Of a stretch of DNA of 64,000 nucleotides, positions 8,710 to 19,833 are shown in pieces. The DNA comes from Leptospira chreensis (GTDB lineage: Bacteria > Spirochaetota > Leptospiria > Leptospirales > Leptospiraceae): contig NZ_JAFFPS010000026.1 in NCBI RefSeq assembly GCF_016919165.1, positions 1-64,000 of the forward strand, in the 5' to 3' direction. The translations under genes and the position numbers were made by a program. Within the stretch, counting starts at the first letter, position 1. Each line of letters opens with the position of its first letter. Under the pieces are notes generated by a model. It was not told the DNA's origin. It did no database searches and saw only the letters and a program-made list of their open reading frames with translations.

Positions 8710-9639
8710 ATGATTCAAGTCAGCAATTTATCAAAATTTTACGGCGAAAAACGAGCCATTTCAGGGCTCAATTTTAAATTAGAAAAAGGCGAAATAGTCG
8801 GTCTTTTGGGGCTTAACGGCGCCGGGAAAACCACTACCATTCGAATCCTCACTGGGTATTTGATTCCGAGTGCGGGGGATGCATCCATTGATGGAAAGTC
8901 CATCTTTGACTTTCCTTTGGAAGCCAAACAGAAAATAGGTTATCTTCCCGAAACTCCTCCTCTCTACGAGGACATGACAATCACAGAGTATCTTACTTTT
9001 GTGGGTCGGATCAAAAAAATTGAGGACAAAAAACTTGGTTCTGAGATCGAAAAGGTAATTTCTAAAACAAACCTTGCGGCTGTTAAAGATAAGTTGATTG
9101 GAACTTTATCTCTTGGGTTTCGCAAACGAGTGGGAATTGCACAGGCAATCCTTGGAGATCCGGAGATTGTCATTATGGATGAACCCATATCAGGCCTTGA
9201 TCCCAAACAAATTGTCGAAATTCGAAATTTAATTCGTAGTTTGGCGGGGGATCATACCGTTCTCATTTCCAGTCATATCCTTACTGAGATCTATAAAACC
9301 TGTGATAAGTTTTTATTTTTACACAAAGGAAGTCTCAAACAGGAACTTTCTTTGTCTCGTTTAGAAGAAGAAATGAATCGACTTGCCGGATGGGAAGTAG
9401 GTCTTTCTGGAAAGGGTGTCGACGAACTTCATACCTTCGTGAAATCAGTGATTGGCGATGGCGATAGTGTGGCTGAACTCGGGGTCAATAAAGAAGAAAT
9501 TCAATTTTTGGTGAAAACGATTCATCCTAAACAATTTAAAGAATCTTTATTTTCTAAAGCTTTGGCTTCTGGAATTCAAATTGAATCTTTAAAAAAACAA
9601 GAAGTGTCTTTAGAACAGATTTTTATGGAGAGAATATGA
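8710..9639 (+). CDS. ABC transporter ATPase, GldA-like
   Basis: This ATPase powers an ABC-2-type exporter made with the next two genes. Walker [11 protein letters not shown] (about residue 37), the signature [15 protein letters not shown], Walker [14 protein letters not shown] and the switch His in [10 protein letters not shown] are all clear. Length 309 residues suits the NatA/GldA class with a C-terminal regulatory tail. Four-base overlaps link it to the permease gene. In Bacteroidetes the equivalent GldA-GldF-GldG complex is tied to gliding, but in spirochetes no gliding role is known, so I use the name only for family resemblance. A TATACT hexamer at 8687-8692 could be its -10 box. Confidence 0.95.
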   Translation: MIQVSNLSKFYGEKRAISGLNFKLEKGEIVGLLGLNGAGKTTTIRILTGYLIPSAGDASIDGKSIFDFPLEAKQKIGYLPETPPLYEDMTITEYLTFVGRIKKIEDKKLGSEIEKVISKTNLAAVKDKLIGTLSLGFRKRVGIAQAILGDPEIVIMDEPISGLDPKQIVEIRNLIRSLAGDHTVLISSHILTEIYKTCDKFLFLHKGSLKQELSLSRLEEEMNRLAGWEVGLSGKGVDELHTFVKSVIGDGDSVAELGVNKEEIQFLVKTIHPKQFKESLFSKALASGIQIESLKKQEVSLEQIFMERI

Positions 9640-10367
9640 ACTGGCAAACGGCTGTTTGGATCTATAAAAAAGAATTACGATTATTTTTTGGAACTTATAT
9701 GGGTCCCTTGGTTCTTGGGGGAACAGCATTTCTCAATGCACTTTTCGTAATGATTTTAAATTTTAACGGGACTGCAAATTATGAAATTGCAACCTATATC
9801 ACTTTCATTTCTTTTATGACAACAATTCTCATTGCAATGGTGATCATTTCTATGGGATCGATTGTGGAAGAAAGAAACAAAGGAACTTTGGAATTACTTT
9901 TTACTTCCCCCATTACCGATTTGGAGATTGTATTTGGTAAATTTCTATTTGGTGTCACCGTTTGTGGGATCATCACCATCTTTATCAATGGATTGTTTCC
10001 TTTACTTCTTTATTCTTTTTGGAAGGCTCCGTTTTATATGGTGGCTTCTGGAAGTGTAGGCGTATTTTTGTTAGGTGTATTTACTTTTACAATTGGGATG
10101 TTTGGATCCAGTCTTGGTAAAAACCAAATGATCTCTCTTTTGATATCGGTTCTTATCATTTTGACACTTTGGGTGGTTGGATATTTTTCCCACTTATTCC
10201 AGGCGACAACAAGAAAGGTTCTCTTTCACTTACATATATTTTCACACTTTGCTGCCTTTGCAAAGGGTGTGGTTCCATTGACTGGAATTGTGTTTTTCCT
10301 AAGCGGAACATTTTTGTTCTTATATCTTACCGTAAAGGTCTTGGAATCCAGGAGATGGAGGGGATAG
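9636..10367 (+). CDS. ABC-2 permease, GldF-like
   Basis: A 243-residue inner-membrane permease with about six hydrophobic segments. The motif [26 protein letters not shown] between the second and third segments is the hallmark of ABC-2 permeases. It begins inside the ATPase gene (ATGA) and ends three bases before the GldG-like gene, so the genes are one transcription unit. The transported substrate is unknown; related exporters move lipids, polysaccharide or peptides. Confidence 0.93.
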   Translation: MNWQTAVWIYKKELRLFFGTYMGPLVLGGTAFLNALFVMILNFNGTANYEIATYITFISFMTTILIAMVIISMGSIVEERNKGTLELLFTSPITDLEIVFGKFLFGVTVCGIITIFINGLFPLLLYSFWKAPFYMVASGSVGVFLLGVFTFTIGMFGSSLGKNQMISLLISVLIILTLWVVGYFSHLFQATTRKVLFHLHIFSHFAAFAKGVVPLTGIVFFLSGTFLFLYLTVKVLESRRWRG

Positions 10368-10370
10368 ACC

Positions 10371-12242
10371 ATGTTTTTAACAGCAGATCGAGTTTTACCA
10401 TTTATTAGTTTACTTTCACTTTTCGCCTATTTCCTGTTTGATGGAATGGTCGTAGATCCCAAAAAAAGAATTCTCTTTTTTGGAGTGATCTTTTTATTTT
10501 TAGCATCAGATACCATCGTTCGTGCCTTTTCCAAAGGATTGCGAAAGGAAGATCAGAACCGTTACATTGCCGCCGGTTTTGGAATTGGAGCCTTTTTATT
10601 ATCGGTGTTACGTGATTTCTTAGATTTGAAACCGGTAGCTGGATTCAACGAAGAAGTCAGTGCGATCCCAAAAGTTCGAGAATTCCTATTACTTTGTGTG
10701 GTTTTATTATCCATCGTATTTTTACTCCAAATCATTTTACTGGAGATTGGAAAATCTTCTTTGGAAGCACAGAGTAACTTAGCAAAATCCAAAAGTTCTC
10801 TATTACAAAATGCTGTTTTAGGATTTTTGTTTGTTCTGCCGATTTTAGTGGCAGTTAATTATTTTGCGATCAAACGAAACTATAACTTTGATTTGAGTAG
10901 CCAGGGTAAATTTTCCCTTTCGCAAATTTCAAGAAACCTAATCAAACCAATTGCAAAAGATGTCACCATCACTGCGTTTTACCCGCGTCCTCTTGAAGCG
11001 GATGGACCAGCCAACGGTGATAAACTAGCAGCCTTTGCACTCACACGAGTTCGTCCCGATATTGAAATCCTTTTGGATCAAATCAAAGCAGAAAATTCAC
11101 ATATAACTGTCCAGTTCATCAATGCAGATGTGGAAGTGGATTTACTCAAAGAATTTGGACAGGTTTCGAATGGAACCATCTTTGTTCGTTCCCAAAAACA
11201 ATCTTTATTGGCGTCCGGAACTCCTTTTGCGGAAGAAAGAGTCATTGCTAAAGAAACAAAAGATTTGGAAGATCTAGAACGTAAGTTAGTGGGTGCACTA
11301 CTCAATGTTACGACCGAACAGAAAAAAGTTTATTTTACCGTTTCTAATGGTGAAAGATATGGAATGTCTTTTAAAGCCCTGCCAAACGAACAAGTGAACC
11401 GATTTGTTTCTTCTTTACAGTTTCTCAATTTTAAAGTAGCGGAGCTCGGATTTGGTCAAGGTTGGCCATCAAAATTGCCAGAAGATGCCGAAATGCTTGT
11501 GGTTCTTGGACCGACCGTTCCTTTCTCTAAAGAAGCCAAAGAAGAACTTCGCAAATTTGTTTTAGAGAAAAATGGAAAACTTCTCATCACTATGGAACCG
11601 AAGGGAAATGAAGACTTTTCTTGGTTACTTGCCTCCGCTGGCCTTAAATACAAAACTTCGCAGTTAATCGAAAGAGAAGAAAAACCAGGGTTTATTGTGG
11701 CAAAACGATTCCCTGATCATAGACTTACCGATTTACTGCAGAAAAAAGATATGGGGATTTTGTTTCCTTATAGTGGTTATTTAGAAACGGATGCCACCAT
11801 TCCATCTCCTTATGCATTTAAATCGGAAACTTTACTGGAGTCTGGGTTTGAAGCCTATACCGATGAAAATGGGAATGGGAAATTGGATTCCAATGAAAAG
11901 AAAGAAAGTAAAATCCTCTCCATTGTGCTCACACCTACCTCTCTCACCAATGAAAAATCAGGAAAAATCATTTTACATTCAGGAACATCTTGGGTGACAG
12001 ATCAGTTCATTCCGTACGCGATGAACTCTCAGTTCTCTACCGTGTCCATTACTGGTTTGTTCCAAGATGTAGCGGTTGCAGAAATTCCCTTAAAAAAAGA
12101 AGAACTTGATACCATTTCTCTCTCCGACAATCAAAAGTTAGTTGCTTGGGTGATTGGAGTGTTTTTGTTCCCGGGATTCATTCTGGCTGTTGGATCCTAC
12201 TTTGTATATTCTAGAAGAAAGAGTTCCATGATTGAAGTATGA
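10371..12242 (+). CDS. GldG-like ABC accessory protein
   Basis: The 623-residue product starts with four hydrophobic segments (about residues 1-165), then the typical family entry NRNYNFDLSSQGKFSLSQIS-like region at about 165-195, followed by a large periplasmic IFT52/GldG-type domain, and ends with one C-terminal membrane helix. This order (membrane, DLS..FSLS, soluble domain, membrane) is what is known for the auxiliary subunit of GldAFG-type exporters. ATGA overlap with the next gene and a three-base gap to the permease gene support a single operon. The protein has an internal EF-hand-like stretch (DENGNGKLDSNE, about residue 500) that may bind Ca2+; this is unproven. Confidence 0.88.
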   Translation: MFLTADRVLPFISLLSLFAYFLFDGMVVDPKKRILFFGVIFLFLASDTIVRAFSKGLRKEDQNRYIAAGFGIGAFLLSVLRDFLDLKPVAGFNEEVSAIPKVREFLLLCVVLLSIVFLLQIILLEIGKSSLEAQSNLAKSKSSLLQNAVLGFLFVLPILVAVNYFAIKRNYNFDLSSQGKFSLSQISRNLIKPIAKDVTITAFYPRPLEADGPANGDKLAAFALTRVRPDIEILLDQIKAENSHITVQFINADVEVDLLKEFGQVSNGTIFVRSQKQSLLASGTPFAEERVIAKETKDLEDLERKLVGALLNVTTEQKKVYFTVSNGERYGMSFKALPNEQVNRFVSSLQFLNFKVAELGFGQGWPSKLPEDAEMLVVLGPTVPFSKEAKEELRKFVLEKNGKLLITMEPKGNEDFSWLLASAGLKYKTSQLIEREEKPGFIVAKRFPDHRLTDLLQKKDMGILFPYSGYLETDATIPSPYAFKSETLLESGFEAYTDENGNGKLDSNEKKESKILSIVLTPTSLTNEKSGKIILHSGTSWVTDQFIPYAMNSQFSTVSITGLFQDVAVAEIPLKKEELDTISLSDNQKLVAWVIGVFLFPGFILAVGSYFVYSRRKSSMIEV

Positions 12243-13312
12243 AACAGAGAATTAGTTTAGTTGTTTTAGCTTTTGTTGGTCTGTTTGCCCTTTTCTATTG
12301 GATGGAAGACCATCCTGAAAATATTTCAGAAACGAATTATTGGAAAGAAGATTGGAAGTCCATCCAATACATCCCACCCAAAGCCGATTGGTGTGGGACT
12401 TTGGAGCCAAAGTTTGCAGAAGAGACTATGGTTTTTCGCAAATTTTCTCGCGGTTGGAACCAAACACCATTGTACACGGTGACTTCTACAAAAAATGGAA
12501 AACTCGTTTCTTATGAAGCCAATTACAATGTAAAAAATAGTTTTTCGGAACTGAGTGTTCTCAAAACAAAATTGATCGAAAAGGCAACAGAAGACATCCA
12601 AACGACCTATTGTTTAGGGGAGAGTTCTCCTTCGTTAAGTTTGTCGGAAGAGAATGCTCCTACGATTGAATTTTCAAAAGACAAACAATTGTTTTTCGGT
12701 AAAAAAATTGGCTCGGATGAAGGTCGTGTCTCTGTTTTGGTTCATGACGAAGTCATTGCTCCGTATAACTATTTGATTGAAAAATTCCGCACTCCTGCCA
12801 CCAGCTTTCGCGAGAAGATGTATGTAACCTTTAGCAATGGTTATCTGAAAGAACTTTCCTTTTCTGGCCAAGTGATTACGGTAAAGGCAGAAAACCGAGC
12901 CAAAAAGAACCAATACAATGTCTATGTGAATGATTGGAGTCGCACCACGGGAGAACGGATTGTTTTGCCACCGGATGTGGGAAACCAATGGGAATCCGTT
13001 ACCAAAGGTTTGAAGGTAGAATTCTATTCTGATGAAGAGGGTGCGCCTAAGTTTCCGGAAGATTCTCTCACACAAAACCCGGAAGCCGTTTTGGATCTGG
13101 TCCAATCGGAAGGAATCAAATACCGCCTTTCTTTTTATTCGTTATGGGAATCTGATTCGGGAAAATGGAGGCCGGTGCGCCGCGAACTCCTTCCCTATTT
13201 TTCAGAGACTGTCACTTGGATCAAAGAAGAATCCTTCCAAAATCTGGTGAATGCTGTCATGAAAGTGAAAAATGCTTCCCGGTACGAGCGTCCCAACCAG
13301 AAAATCCAATAA
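12239..13312 (+). CDS. Membrane-anchored protein of the GldAFG-like operon (DUF4340-like position)
   Basis: A 357-residue protein with one N-terminal membrane helix (about residues 5-20) and a large soluble domain, probably periplasmic. In many genomes the fourth gene of this exporter type is a DUF4340 protein of the same architecture, so I infer an accessory role, but no DUF4340 motif is certain here. The start overlaps the stop of the GldG-like gene (ATGA), and its stop lies about 30 bases before the start of the next gene. No enzymatic residues are recognised. Confidence 0.8.
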   Translation: MKQRISLVVLAFVGLFALFYWMEDHPENISETNYWKEDWKSIQYIPPKADWCGTLEPKFAEETMVFRKFSRGWNQTPLYTVTSTKNGKLVSYEANYNVKNSFSELSVLKTKLIEKATEDIQTTYCLGESSPSLSLSEENAPTIEFSKDKQLFFGKKIGSDEGRVSVLVHDEVIAPYNYLIEKFRTPATSFREKMYVTFSNGYLKELSFSGQVITVKAENRAKKNQYNVYVNDWSRTTGERIVLPPDVGNQWESVTKGLKVEFYSDEEGAPKFPEDSLTQNPEAVLDLVQSEGIKYRLSFYSLWESDSGKWRPVRRELLPYFSETVTWIKEESFQNLVNAVMKVKNASRYERPNQKIQ

Positions 13313-13343
13313 GGTGCAAAAAGTTTCTACAGTCGCATCTCGG

Positions 13344-13928
13344 ATGGAAATGATCCGAGATTTATTCTATTCTCCCATGTCCGCCTTCGAATCCTATTAT
13401 CACAAAACGGATTTGGGAGGACGTGATTTATGGTTGGCTCATCTCCAACTCATCCTTCTCGCACCGATTGCCAAATTTTTTGGTAACCTTTTGCAAATCC
13501 TTTTGTTCAAAGTCTCCACAGTCGATGAAGAGACTAGACTTACCTACACACAAGGGATGGGGACTTTATTCTTTTTTTATATAGGATGTTATGTGCTTGT
13601 TCGGCTTGTGGATAGTTTTCGGATGTATCACCAGATGCGTGACCGAACCAAAGATTGGGAAGGTCCCGAACCTCATGTATTTATGATTTCTTTTTTGCCG
13701 TTTACAGCGACGGCAATCTTTTGGATTTTCCCAGCGCCAATCCCCTTGTTTGCGTTAGGTATTGGGTTTCTTTATTCCTTACATTTAGCGTATTATTATT
13801 TATCTCATAGAAGAGAATGGACCTCCTTTGATTTTTTGTTTTTCCTGATGAAGGTAGTTTTGTTTTTTTTAGTCCTTATTTCTGTTCCTTTATTTCTCTA
13901 CAACCTGGTTAGGACGGTACTCTTTTGA
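13344..13928 (+). CDS. Polytopic membrane protein, Yip1-like
   Basis: About 194 residues with five hydrophobic helices. It opens with [17 protein letters not shown], the 'P' and 'F' pattern seen at the start of Yip1-domain proteins, whose bacterial function is unknown. The frame can be extended upstream to 13272, but that would overlap the previous gene, so I take ATG 13344 (ATG 13350 is also possible). It ends in a four-base overlap with mpl, so it belongs to the same operon. Family assignment is tentative. Confidence 0.75.
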   Translation: MEMIRDLFYSPMSAFESYYHKTDLGGRDLWLAHLQLILLAPIAKFFGNLLQILLFKVSTVDEETRLTYTQGMGTLFFFYIGCYVLVRLVDSFRMYHQMRDRTKDWEGPEPHVFMISFLPFTATAIFWIFPAPIPLFALGIGFLYSLHLAYYYLSHRREWTSFDFLFFLMKVVLFFLVLISVPLFLYNLVRTVLF

Positions 13929-15319
13929 AAATCTTTATGGTCGGCATTGGTGGGATTGCTATGGGCAATTTGGCTTATATGCTCAAACAACAAGGTCATG
14001 ATGTATCTGGTTCGGATCAAAATCTTTATCCGCCGATGTCTGATAAATTGGTAGAGTGGGGCCTTTCACCTAAATCTGGTTATCGTAAAGAAAATGTAAA
14101 AGGATCTGATTTAGTTATCATTGGAAATGCGATCTCTCGCGGAAATCCTGAAGTAGAAGAAGTTCTGAATACCGGAATGGAATACATGAGTATGGCCCAA
14201 GCGATTGGAACCTTTTTTCTAAAAGGGAAAAAACCCATTGTGATCTCAGGTACTCACGGAAAAACCACTACCACTTTTTTGACCCATTGGATTTTGGAAT
14301 CCATCGGATTGAAGCCGGGCCTCTTTGTGGGCGGGATTCGTAAAGATGGATATCCCGGATTTGCGATGGGAGAAGGGGATTATTTTGTCATCGAAGGGGA
14401 TGAATATGATTCTGCTTTCTTTGATAAAAGTTCCAAGTTTTTACACTACAGACCCTACTACTTGGCGATGAATGCTCTCGACTTTGACCATGCTGATATT
14501 TTTGCAGACTTAAATGCAATTAAAACCATGTTCAAACGCCTGTTAAATTTAGTTCCAGGTCGCGGTAAGGTTTTTTATTGGAAGGGTTCCAAAAACCTCG
14601 TAGAGATTACCAAAGAATACAAACATGCACCTGTAGAATCTTTTGATTTAGGTGATAAAAACTCCATTTTTAAATACGAAAAAGGTGTTTTGTCTGAAAT
14701 CAGAACTAAAGCCAAATTAAAACCATCTCTCATTGGTTCACATAACTATCGCAATGTGGAAGTCGCGGTGCGTATTTGTTTGGAGATTGCTCCTCAAAAA
14801 AGAAAAGAAATATTGGAAGCGGTTGTTTCCTTTCCTGGGGTCAAACGTAGACAAGAAAATCTTTTTGTTTCCAACATGAGTTTGCTTGTAGAGGACTTTG
14901 CTCACCATCCTGTGGCTATCCAAGAAACCATCAAAGCCCACAAGGAAGCTTATCCCGGATATAAAATCATTTCTCTCTTTGAACCAAGAAGTGCCACTTC
15001 TCATAGAAATGTATTCCAAGATGATTTTGCTAAATGTTTTAAAGGAAGTGATGTGAGTATTGTTACCGAAGTCTACCAAGTAGACAAGGTAAACAAATCC
15101 CTTCGCCTGAATGTCAAAAAGCTGGTGAAAGATATCGCAAACAATACAAAGAAAGAAGCTTTGTATGCACAAGATCCCAAAGAAATTCCTACTCTCTTAA
15201 AAAAGATTCTACCAAAATTCCAAAAAGATAAAGTCATCATCCTTGCCATGTCGAATGGTGCCTTTGGTGGAATTTATCCTGAATTAAAATCATTAATCCA
15301 ATTGCGAGAAACTGTATGA
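13925..15319 (+). CDS. mpl: UDP-N-acetylmuramate:L-alanyl-gamma-D-glutamyl-meso-diaminopimelate ligase
   Basis: Mpl joins recovered tripeptide L-Ala-gamma-D-Glu-meso-A2pm to UDP-MurNAc in peptidoglycan recycling. The start is TTG at 13925, overlapping the previous stop. The N-terminal Rossmann-like [27 protein letters not shown], the ATP loop [13 protein letters not shown] (about residue 113), the Mur ligase ENGD-like [18 protein letters not shown] and the DFAHHP segment are diagnostic for Mpl over MurC. Length 464 is right. It sits downstream of the exporter genes and upstream of pheS in one overlapping unit, which may simply be co-transcription. Confidence 0.95.
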   Translation: MKIFMVGIGGIAMGNLAYMLKQQGHDVSGSDQNLYPPMSDKLVEWGLSPKSGYRKENVKGSDLVIIGNAISRGNPEVEEVLNTGMEYMSMAQAIGTFFLKGKKPIVISGTHGKTTTTFLTHWILESIGLKPGLFVGGIRKDGYPGFAMGEGDYFVIEGDEYDSAFFDKSSKFLHYRPYYLAMNALDFDHADIFADLNAIKTMFKRLLNLVPGRGKVFYWKGSKNLVEITKEYKHAPVESFDLGDKNSIFKYEKGVLSEIRTKAKLKPSLIGSHNYRNVEVAVRICLEIAPQKRKEILEAVVSFPGVKRRQENLFVSNMSLLVEDFAHHPVAIQETIKAHKEAYPGYKIISLFEPRSATSHRNVFQDDFAKCFKGSDVSIVTEVYQVDKVNKSLRLNVKKLVKDIANNTKKEALYAQDPKEIPTLLKKILPKFQKDKVIILAMSNGAFGGIYPELKSLIQLRETV

Positions 15320-16341
15320 GCCTATCCCAAGAAATCGAATCTTTAGTTAAAGAGGCCGAGTCTGTTTTAACTTCTGCAACTTCAGAACAAGAATTGGATT
15401 CTTTCAAAAATCAGTTCCTCGGTAAAAAAGGAAAACTCACTTCTGTTTTAAAAGGCCTGGCTTCCCTTTCTGTCGAAGAGAAAAAAACAGTCGGAAAACA
15501 AGCGAACGAAGCACAAAGTAAACTCGAGAGTTTTGTGGAAACAAAACGTTCTTCTTTAAAAGAAAGTTTTTATGAAAACGAACTTGGCCAAGAATTTTTT
15601 GATAGTTTGCGCCCGCTTGCTTCTAAAGAAAGAGGGAGCCTTCATCCCATTTCTCAAATTCAATACGAAATCGAAGATATCTTTACTTCCATGGGATTTT
15701 CAGTCATGGATGGACCGGAAGTAGAAACCGATGAAAACAATTTCGGTGCTCTAAACTTTACCGAAGACCATCCAGCCCGTGATATGCAAGATACCTTTTA
15801 CACAGAAGACGGAAACTTACTCAGAACTCATACTTCCGCCATTCAGGTTCGTGCCCTTCGCAAACTAAAACCTCCGTTTCGTATCATTGCACCTGGTCGT
15901 GTGTTTCGTTATGAAGAAGTGGACGCCTCCCATGAAAATACTTTCTACCAAGTAGAAGGGATGGTGGTGGGTGAAAATATTTCTGTGGCTCATTTGATTT
16001 ATACTATGGAAACACTTCTTTCTCGTGTGTTTCGTAAAGAAATCAAAACAAGATTACGTCCAGGTTACTTTCCTTTTGTGGAGCCTGGTTTTGAACTCGA
16101 TATCAATTGTTTGGTTTGTAGTGGGGATGGTTGCAGTGTATGCAAACATTCTGGTTGGTTGGAACTTTTGCCATGCGGACTCGTACATCCGAACGTTCTC
16201 GAATCGGCAGGACTTGATTCTAAAAAATGGACTGGGTTTGCCTTTGGTCTAGGCCTTGACCGGCTTGTCATGATGCGCTACGGAATTCATGACATCCGTT
16301 ATTTCCAATCGGGGAATCTTAGATTTTTAAAGCAGTTTTAA
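15316..16341 (+). CDS. pheS: Phenylalanyl-tRNA synthetase alpha subunit
   Basis: The catalytic alpha chain of the alpha2-beta2 synthetase, 341 residues as usual. An N-terminal coiled-coil tRNA-binding part (about 1-85) precedes the class II core with motif 1-like [16 protein letters not shown], motif 2 around [12 protein letters not shown]...[10 protein letters not shown], the zinc-like [17 protein letters not shown] insertion and motif 3 [14 protein letters not shown]. It overlaps mpl by four bases. pheT is not next to it; the neighbouring gene converges and overlaps by four bases (TTAA), so the beta subunit must be elsewhere. Confidence 0.97.
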   Translation: MSLSQEIESLVKEAESVLTSATSEQELDSFKNQFLGKKGKLTSVLKGLASLSVEEKKTVGKQANEAQSKLESFVETKRSSLKESFYENELGQEFFDSLRPLASKERGSLHPISQIQYEIEDIFTSMGFSVMDGPEVETDENNFGALNFTEDHPARDMQDTFYTEDGNLLRTHTSAIQVRALRKLKPPFRIIAPGRVFRYEEVDASHENTFYQVEGMVVGENISVAHLIYTMETLLSRVFRKEIKTRLRPGYFPFVEPGFELDINCLVCSGDGCSVCKHSGWLELLPCGLVHPNVLESAGLDSKKWTGFAFGLGLDRLVMMRYGIHDIRYFQSGNLRFLKQF

Positions 16342-17867
16342 CCTAGTAAAACTGCTTGGATCTTTCCGTCTTTCTCTTGGAACTCCACTTTTGATTTTCC
16401 AAGATCCAGTCCTTCTTTCGATACAATCTCTGATCCATCTTTTGCAAAAAGATTGGTAAGAACCATCTCTCCATTTTCCTTTCTCGAACAGACAATGAGA
16501 TACGGAGGTTTTTTCTCACCCCCCGGATTGAAGTAGATGGTGCTTGCGGTAAGGATAGTGGCTTTTTCTCCCGCTTTGGGATTTGGAACATTCACTTCCA
16601 ATGGTTTTAAAGCCAAGGGTTCTCGTGCACTTAATTCAGATTTGTCTTTGGCAAAAAGAACAACAGTGTTGATACTATCAATCCCACCGTTTCCTCCCAG
16701 TAAACTTACCTTAGGTGGACTTGCGAGTCTTTCAGGAATGGGATCCACAGCAAGACCATATTGGCTTGCGATATCAATGAGTCCTGTGGCACCAGAAAGG
16801 GCCATGGCTGCTTGGTAGTTCAAAATTCCTCCCCCTAAATTGATCGGAATCTCTTTGGTGCCATTGGAGATTTTACCTTTGCGAAGGGATGTGGCTGTAT
16901 CTTTTGGGGAGACTCCAAAATACAATCCTGCTTCATGGATGATCATTCCTGTAAAACAATCATAAATCCAAGCGTATTCAATATCAGATCGTTTGAGGCC
17001 GGAGGAGGCCACGGCTCTTTCACAAGCAAGGGCTGCCGGGCTTTTTAAATCTTTCTTTTGGATGAAGTATTCTGCATGAGCACTGTGCCCTGAACCCACC
17101 AAATACACATGTGGAGATTCTTTTTTAATGATTTTATTATCGATTAACTTCTGTTTCATGAATTCAGAAGTGACGAGAGTGGCAAATCCATGATCGGTAA
17201 CAATCGCAATCATCGGTGTGCTATACACACCAGACAATGGTTTCTTTAACTGTTTTTCATTGATTGGTTTTTGGTATTGAAAGGCACGGGGATTGGTTTC
17301 CGCCAAACTTCGAAAGTGTTTAGTGATTTCTTCTAAATCTTCACTGGTCACTTCTGTATCAAACATCATTCTTTCACATAACAAAGAATAAAGTCCAATC
17401 AGTGTGGCCCCATAAGGCATTTCCCATTCTTTATGGCATACTGTGGCTGTGAGTCTTTTTAAGTCTGATACTTGTTTGAATACTGATTTGGGAACATCGG
17501 CCGCCGCCACAAGAACCACAGCATAGGGGTTGGCTTTCACAATCGTATGTGCTTGCCCGATGGTACCACCCACACTCGCTCCACCTAAATCTACTGTATG
17601 ACAAGCGAGGCCACCAAATCCTAAATCGTTTGCATCTTTGACAGTGAATCCATACCCTTCGCGACCGAGAGACTGGGCTTCAATGGAAACAAAATCGGTG
17701 AGATAAGGGGCGATCTTAGAACGATCCGTTCCGAGAAATCCAAAAAGTTTGTCTACGGAACGGAAAAGTAGGGAATGATATTTTTCTAAAGGAGAAAGGT
17801 TTTTATAAACTTCCGAATCAAATTCCGATTCGATGGTGTCACTGACACCGAGTAAAATTGGGTCCAT
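16338..17867 (-). CDS. Thiolase-fold protein lacking the catalytic Cys
   Basis: This 509-residue protein has a thiolase/acetyl-CoA acetyltransferase fold of the SCP-x-like subfamily. The C-terminal part shows [14 protein letters not shown] and [16 protein letters not shown]. At the usual nucleophile site the sequence is [13 protein letters not shown], with Gly in place of the active-site Cys, a feature known for one thiolase-like subgroup. The last about 90 residues resemble an OB-like add-on ([16 protein letters not shown]). It may bind acyl-CoA without cleaving it. It is the last gene of a minus-strand unit that starts at 20114, with a 14-base gap to the preceding gene. Confidence 0.82.
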   Translation of the reverse strand: MDPILLGVSDTIESEFDSEVYKNLSPLEKYHSLLFRSVDKLFGFLGTDRSKIAPYLTDFVSIEAQSLGREGYGFTVKDANDLGFGGLACHTVDLGGASVGGTIGQAHTIVKANPYAVVLVAAADVPKSVFKQVSDLKRLTATVCHKEWEMPYGATLIGLYSLLCERMMFDTEVTSEDLEEITKHFRSLAETNPRAFQYQKPINEKQLKKPLSGVYSTPMIAIVTDHGFATLVTSEFMKQKLIDNKIIKKESPHVYLVGSGHSAHAEYFIQKKDLKSPAALACERAVASSGLKRSDIEYAWIYDCFTGMIIHEAGLYFGVSPKDTATSLRKGKISNGTKEIPINLGGGILNYQAAMALSGATGLIDIASQYGLAVDPIPERLASPPKVSLLGGNGGIDSINTVVLFAKDKSELSAREPLALKPLEVNVPNPKAGEKATILTASTIYFNPGGEKKPPYLIVCSRKENGEMVLTNLFAKDGSEIVSKEGLDLGKSKVEFQEKDGKIQAVLLG

Positions 17868-17881
17868 TCACCAAAGTAGAA

Positions 17882-18676
17882 TTAACCTTCCATATTCATC
17901 AACGCATTCATTCGAAAATCTTGTATGATTTGTTTGCAGCGTTCAGTAATTCGAGTGAGGCTTTCTCCAAATTTTTTACCGTTAAAGGCATTAAACGCAT
18001 TCGGATAGTCCTTATCATTGACTTGGACAATCATATCAGGATTGATTCTGTTTTTACTGACCAAATCTTGGACAGCCACAGTAATATTTCGTAAGGCAAT
18101 ACATCCATCTTTCAAAAGGTTTTGGGAGGCTTTCTCAATCACAATATTGTTACCATTGGCATCGAGTAAGGTTTTGATAAACTCTTGCATCTTCATCGAA
18201 GGAAGACCACGTCTTGTCATTCCAATTCGTTCCACCTGCAAAACAGCATCTTGTAAAAAAGAATACTCAGGGGTTCCTTTGAAGATATAAATAAGTACAG
18301 GAAGTTCTATTTCCGTAAAATCCAACATAGCACCGTAGAAATACCTTGTTTCTACTTTTGCGAGTGGATGAAAATCCACCTTCTTATAATTGGCTAACTT
18401 CTCAATGGACTCATCCATAATCCGATTTAGCGTTTGTGCTTTGGCGGCTTCTTTTTTCGCAGCCAGTTCTTGGAATTTAGATTTTAATTGTTCGAGGAAG
18501 GTGACTTCTTCGGTTAGAAACTTTGTGATGTTTCCACGAAGTTTGAGAACTTGTAAATATCTTTGTTCGAATCCTGTTTGATCAAAGGCTTTGGGATTCA
18601 ATTTTCCGTGTTCTTGGTATTCCGATCTGATTTTTTCTAATATTGCTTTTGTTTCTGCTTCCGACAGTTCTTTCAT
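17882..18676 (-). CDS. Conserved hypothetical, cytoplasmic, helical
   Basis: I do not recognise this 264-residue protein. No signal peptide or membrane helix is visible. The first 120 residues look like coiled helices (LTEEVTFLEQLKSKFQELAAKKEAA), then a compact domain containing KVETRYFYGAMLDFTEIELP and ERIGMTRRGLPSMKMQEF. Its start overlaps the preceding gene by ATGA and the thiolase-like gene follows 14 bases after its stop, so all are co-transcribed. Role unknown. Confidence 0.8.
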   Translation of the reverse strand: MKELSEAETKAILEKIRSEYQEHGKLNPKAFDQTGFEQRYLQVLKLRGNITKFLTEEVTFLEQLKSKFQELAAKKEAAKAQTLNRIMDESIEKLANYKKVDFHPLAKVETRYFYGAMLDFTEIELPVLIYIFKGTPEYSFLQDAVLQVERIGMTRRGLPSMKMQEFIKTLLDANGNNIVIEKASQNLLKDGCIALRNITVAVQDLVSKNRINPDMIVQVNDKDYPNAFNAFNGKKFGESLTRITERCKQIIQDFRMNALMNMEG

Positions 18677-19833
18677 TTCGATTGTTTCCAGTTTTCTATA
18701 TCAAGTATGGTTTTATCCAAATCTTGTGCAAAATAAAGGGATGCATTTTTGGCATCAACATACATTAACTGATTTGCATATTGTAATTGTTTGACCTGAA
18801 TTTCATTTTTCAGATTCAAAATATTCAATAATTGCAAACTTTGTTTTTTGAGTTCTTTTACTATTGTATCGGAATGTCTTTGCATTTCAAACAGATGGAG
18901 TCTGTGCAATTTTTCCTTATCCGATTCAATAAATTTCATTTCTTCCCTTTTTTCTGCAGGTGCTTTCGAGATATAATAAGTAATTGGACGAGGATATGAT
19001 GTCATTTCTTTATGAAGGTCGACCATTTTATCAATACCTTCAAACACGGTTGCTTCCATTTCTCTGGCAAAGTTTCCAACGATGTTTTTATTTTCCGAAG
19101 GATCCCCTGTCAGTTCAAAGATTCTGGAGGATTGTAAGTTGCGAATGATGGCAGTGATTCGTTCTTTATAAGTGGCTAATAATTTGAGAAAGTCCTCAAT
19201 ACTCTGGTATGCCGTTTTTTCTTCCGAGTCTGACCCTACTTGCAAGTTGGGTTCCGCCTTCTCTATTTCTTCGGCCTCTTTCGGACTCGGTAAATCCGGA
19301 GTGTTGAGAAGGCCTTCATGGGAAAGTGGTTGTTTGATTGGCTGAAGAGGTGGTGGTGTTTCTCCATCAAATATATCTAAATCCACATCTTCTCGCATTA
19401 GATTTTCTTCTGGCAGAGCGCTTTGTCTTTCTTTTTGAGTTTCCAGAGGTCTTTCCGTTGGATTCGGTTGTGTTGGGCTTTGCGTTCCCACTAACTTGCC
19501 TAAGATGGGATTTGATTTTAGACTTTCCGAGATTTGAGTTGTCGGTTGAGGGTTTGTCTGTGTGGAAGTAGGACTGATTGATGGGTTTGGATTTGCCGAA
19601 GGAATTGGAGTTTCCTTTGCTAACGCGGGAGACGGCGGAACCACTTCAAAATGGTTGCCAATTAGTTTTAAAATCTCAATTCTACGAGTTTCTTTATTAA
19701 AACGGAGAGCATAACGGTTGTTATCTTTATCAATATATCTTTGTTGGATTTGGGAAATTGATAATTTAATGGGATCAATTTCTGAAATGGAATCAATTTT
19801 TATATAGTGGTATTTTGATTTTTCAGGAGTCAC
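18673..19833 (-). CDS. Conserved hypothetical with proline-rich linker
   Basis: Unrecognised 386-residue protein. The first about 70 residues are compact (KYHYIKIDSISEIDPIKLSI), then a low-complexity P/S/T/Q/N-rich linker runs from about residue 75 to 195, and the C-terminal half (about 200-386) is strongly helical and charged, with HLFEMQRHSDTIVKELKKQ-type heptads. This suggests a protein with two ends joined by a flexible tether, possibly an adaptor. ATGA overlaps on both sides tie it to the genes at 17882 and 19830. Confidence 0.78.
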   Translation of the reverse strand: MTPEKSKYHYIKIDSISEIDPIKLSISQIQQRYIDKDNNRYALRFNKETRRIEILKLIGNHFEVVPPSPALAKETPIPSANPNPSISPTSTQTNPQPTTQISESLKSNPILGKLVGTQSPTQPNPTERPLETQKERQSALPEENLMREDVDLDIFDGETPPPLQPIKQPLSHEGLLNTPDLPSPKEAEEIEKAEPNLQVGSDSEEKTAYQSIEDFLKLLATYKERITAIIRNLQSSRIFELTGDPSENKNIVGNFAREMEATVFEGIDKMVDLHKEMTSYPRPITYYISKAPAEKREEMKFIESDKEKLHRLHLFEMQRHSDTIVKELKKQSLQLLNILNLKNEIQVKQLQYANQLMYVDAKNASLYFAQDLDKTILDIENWKQSK

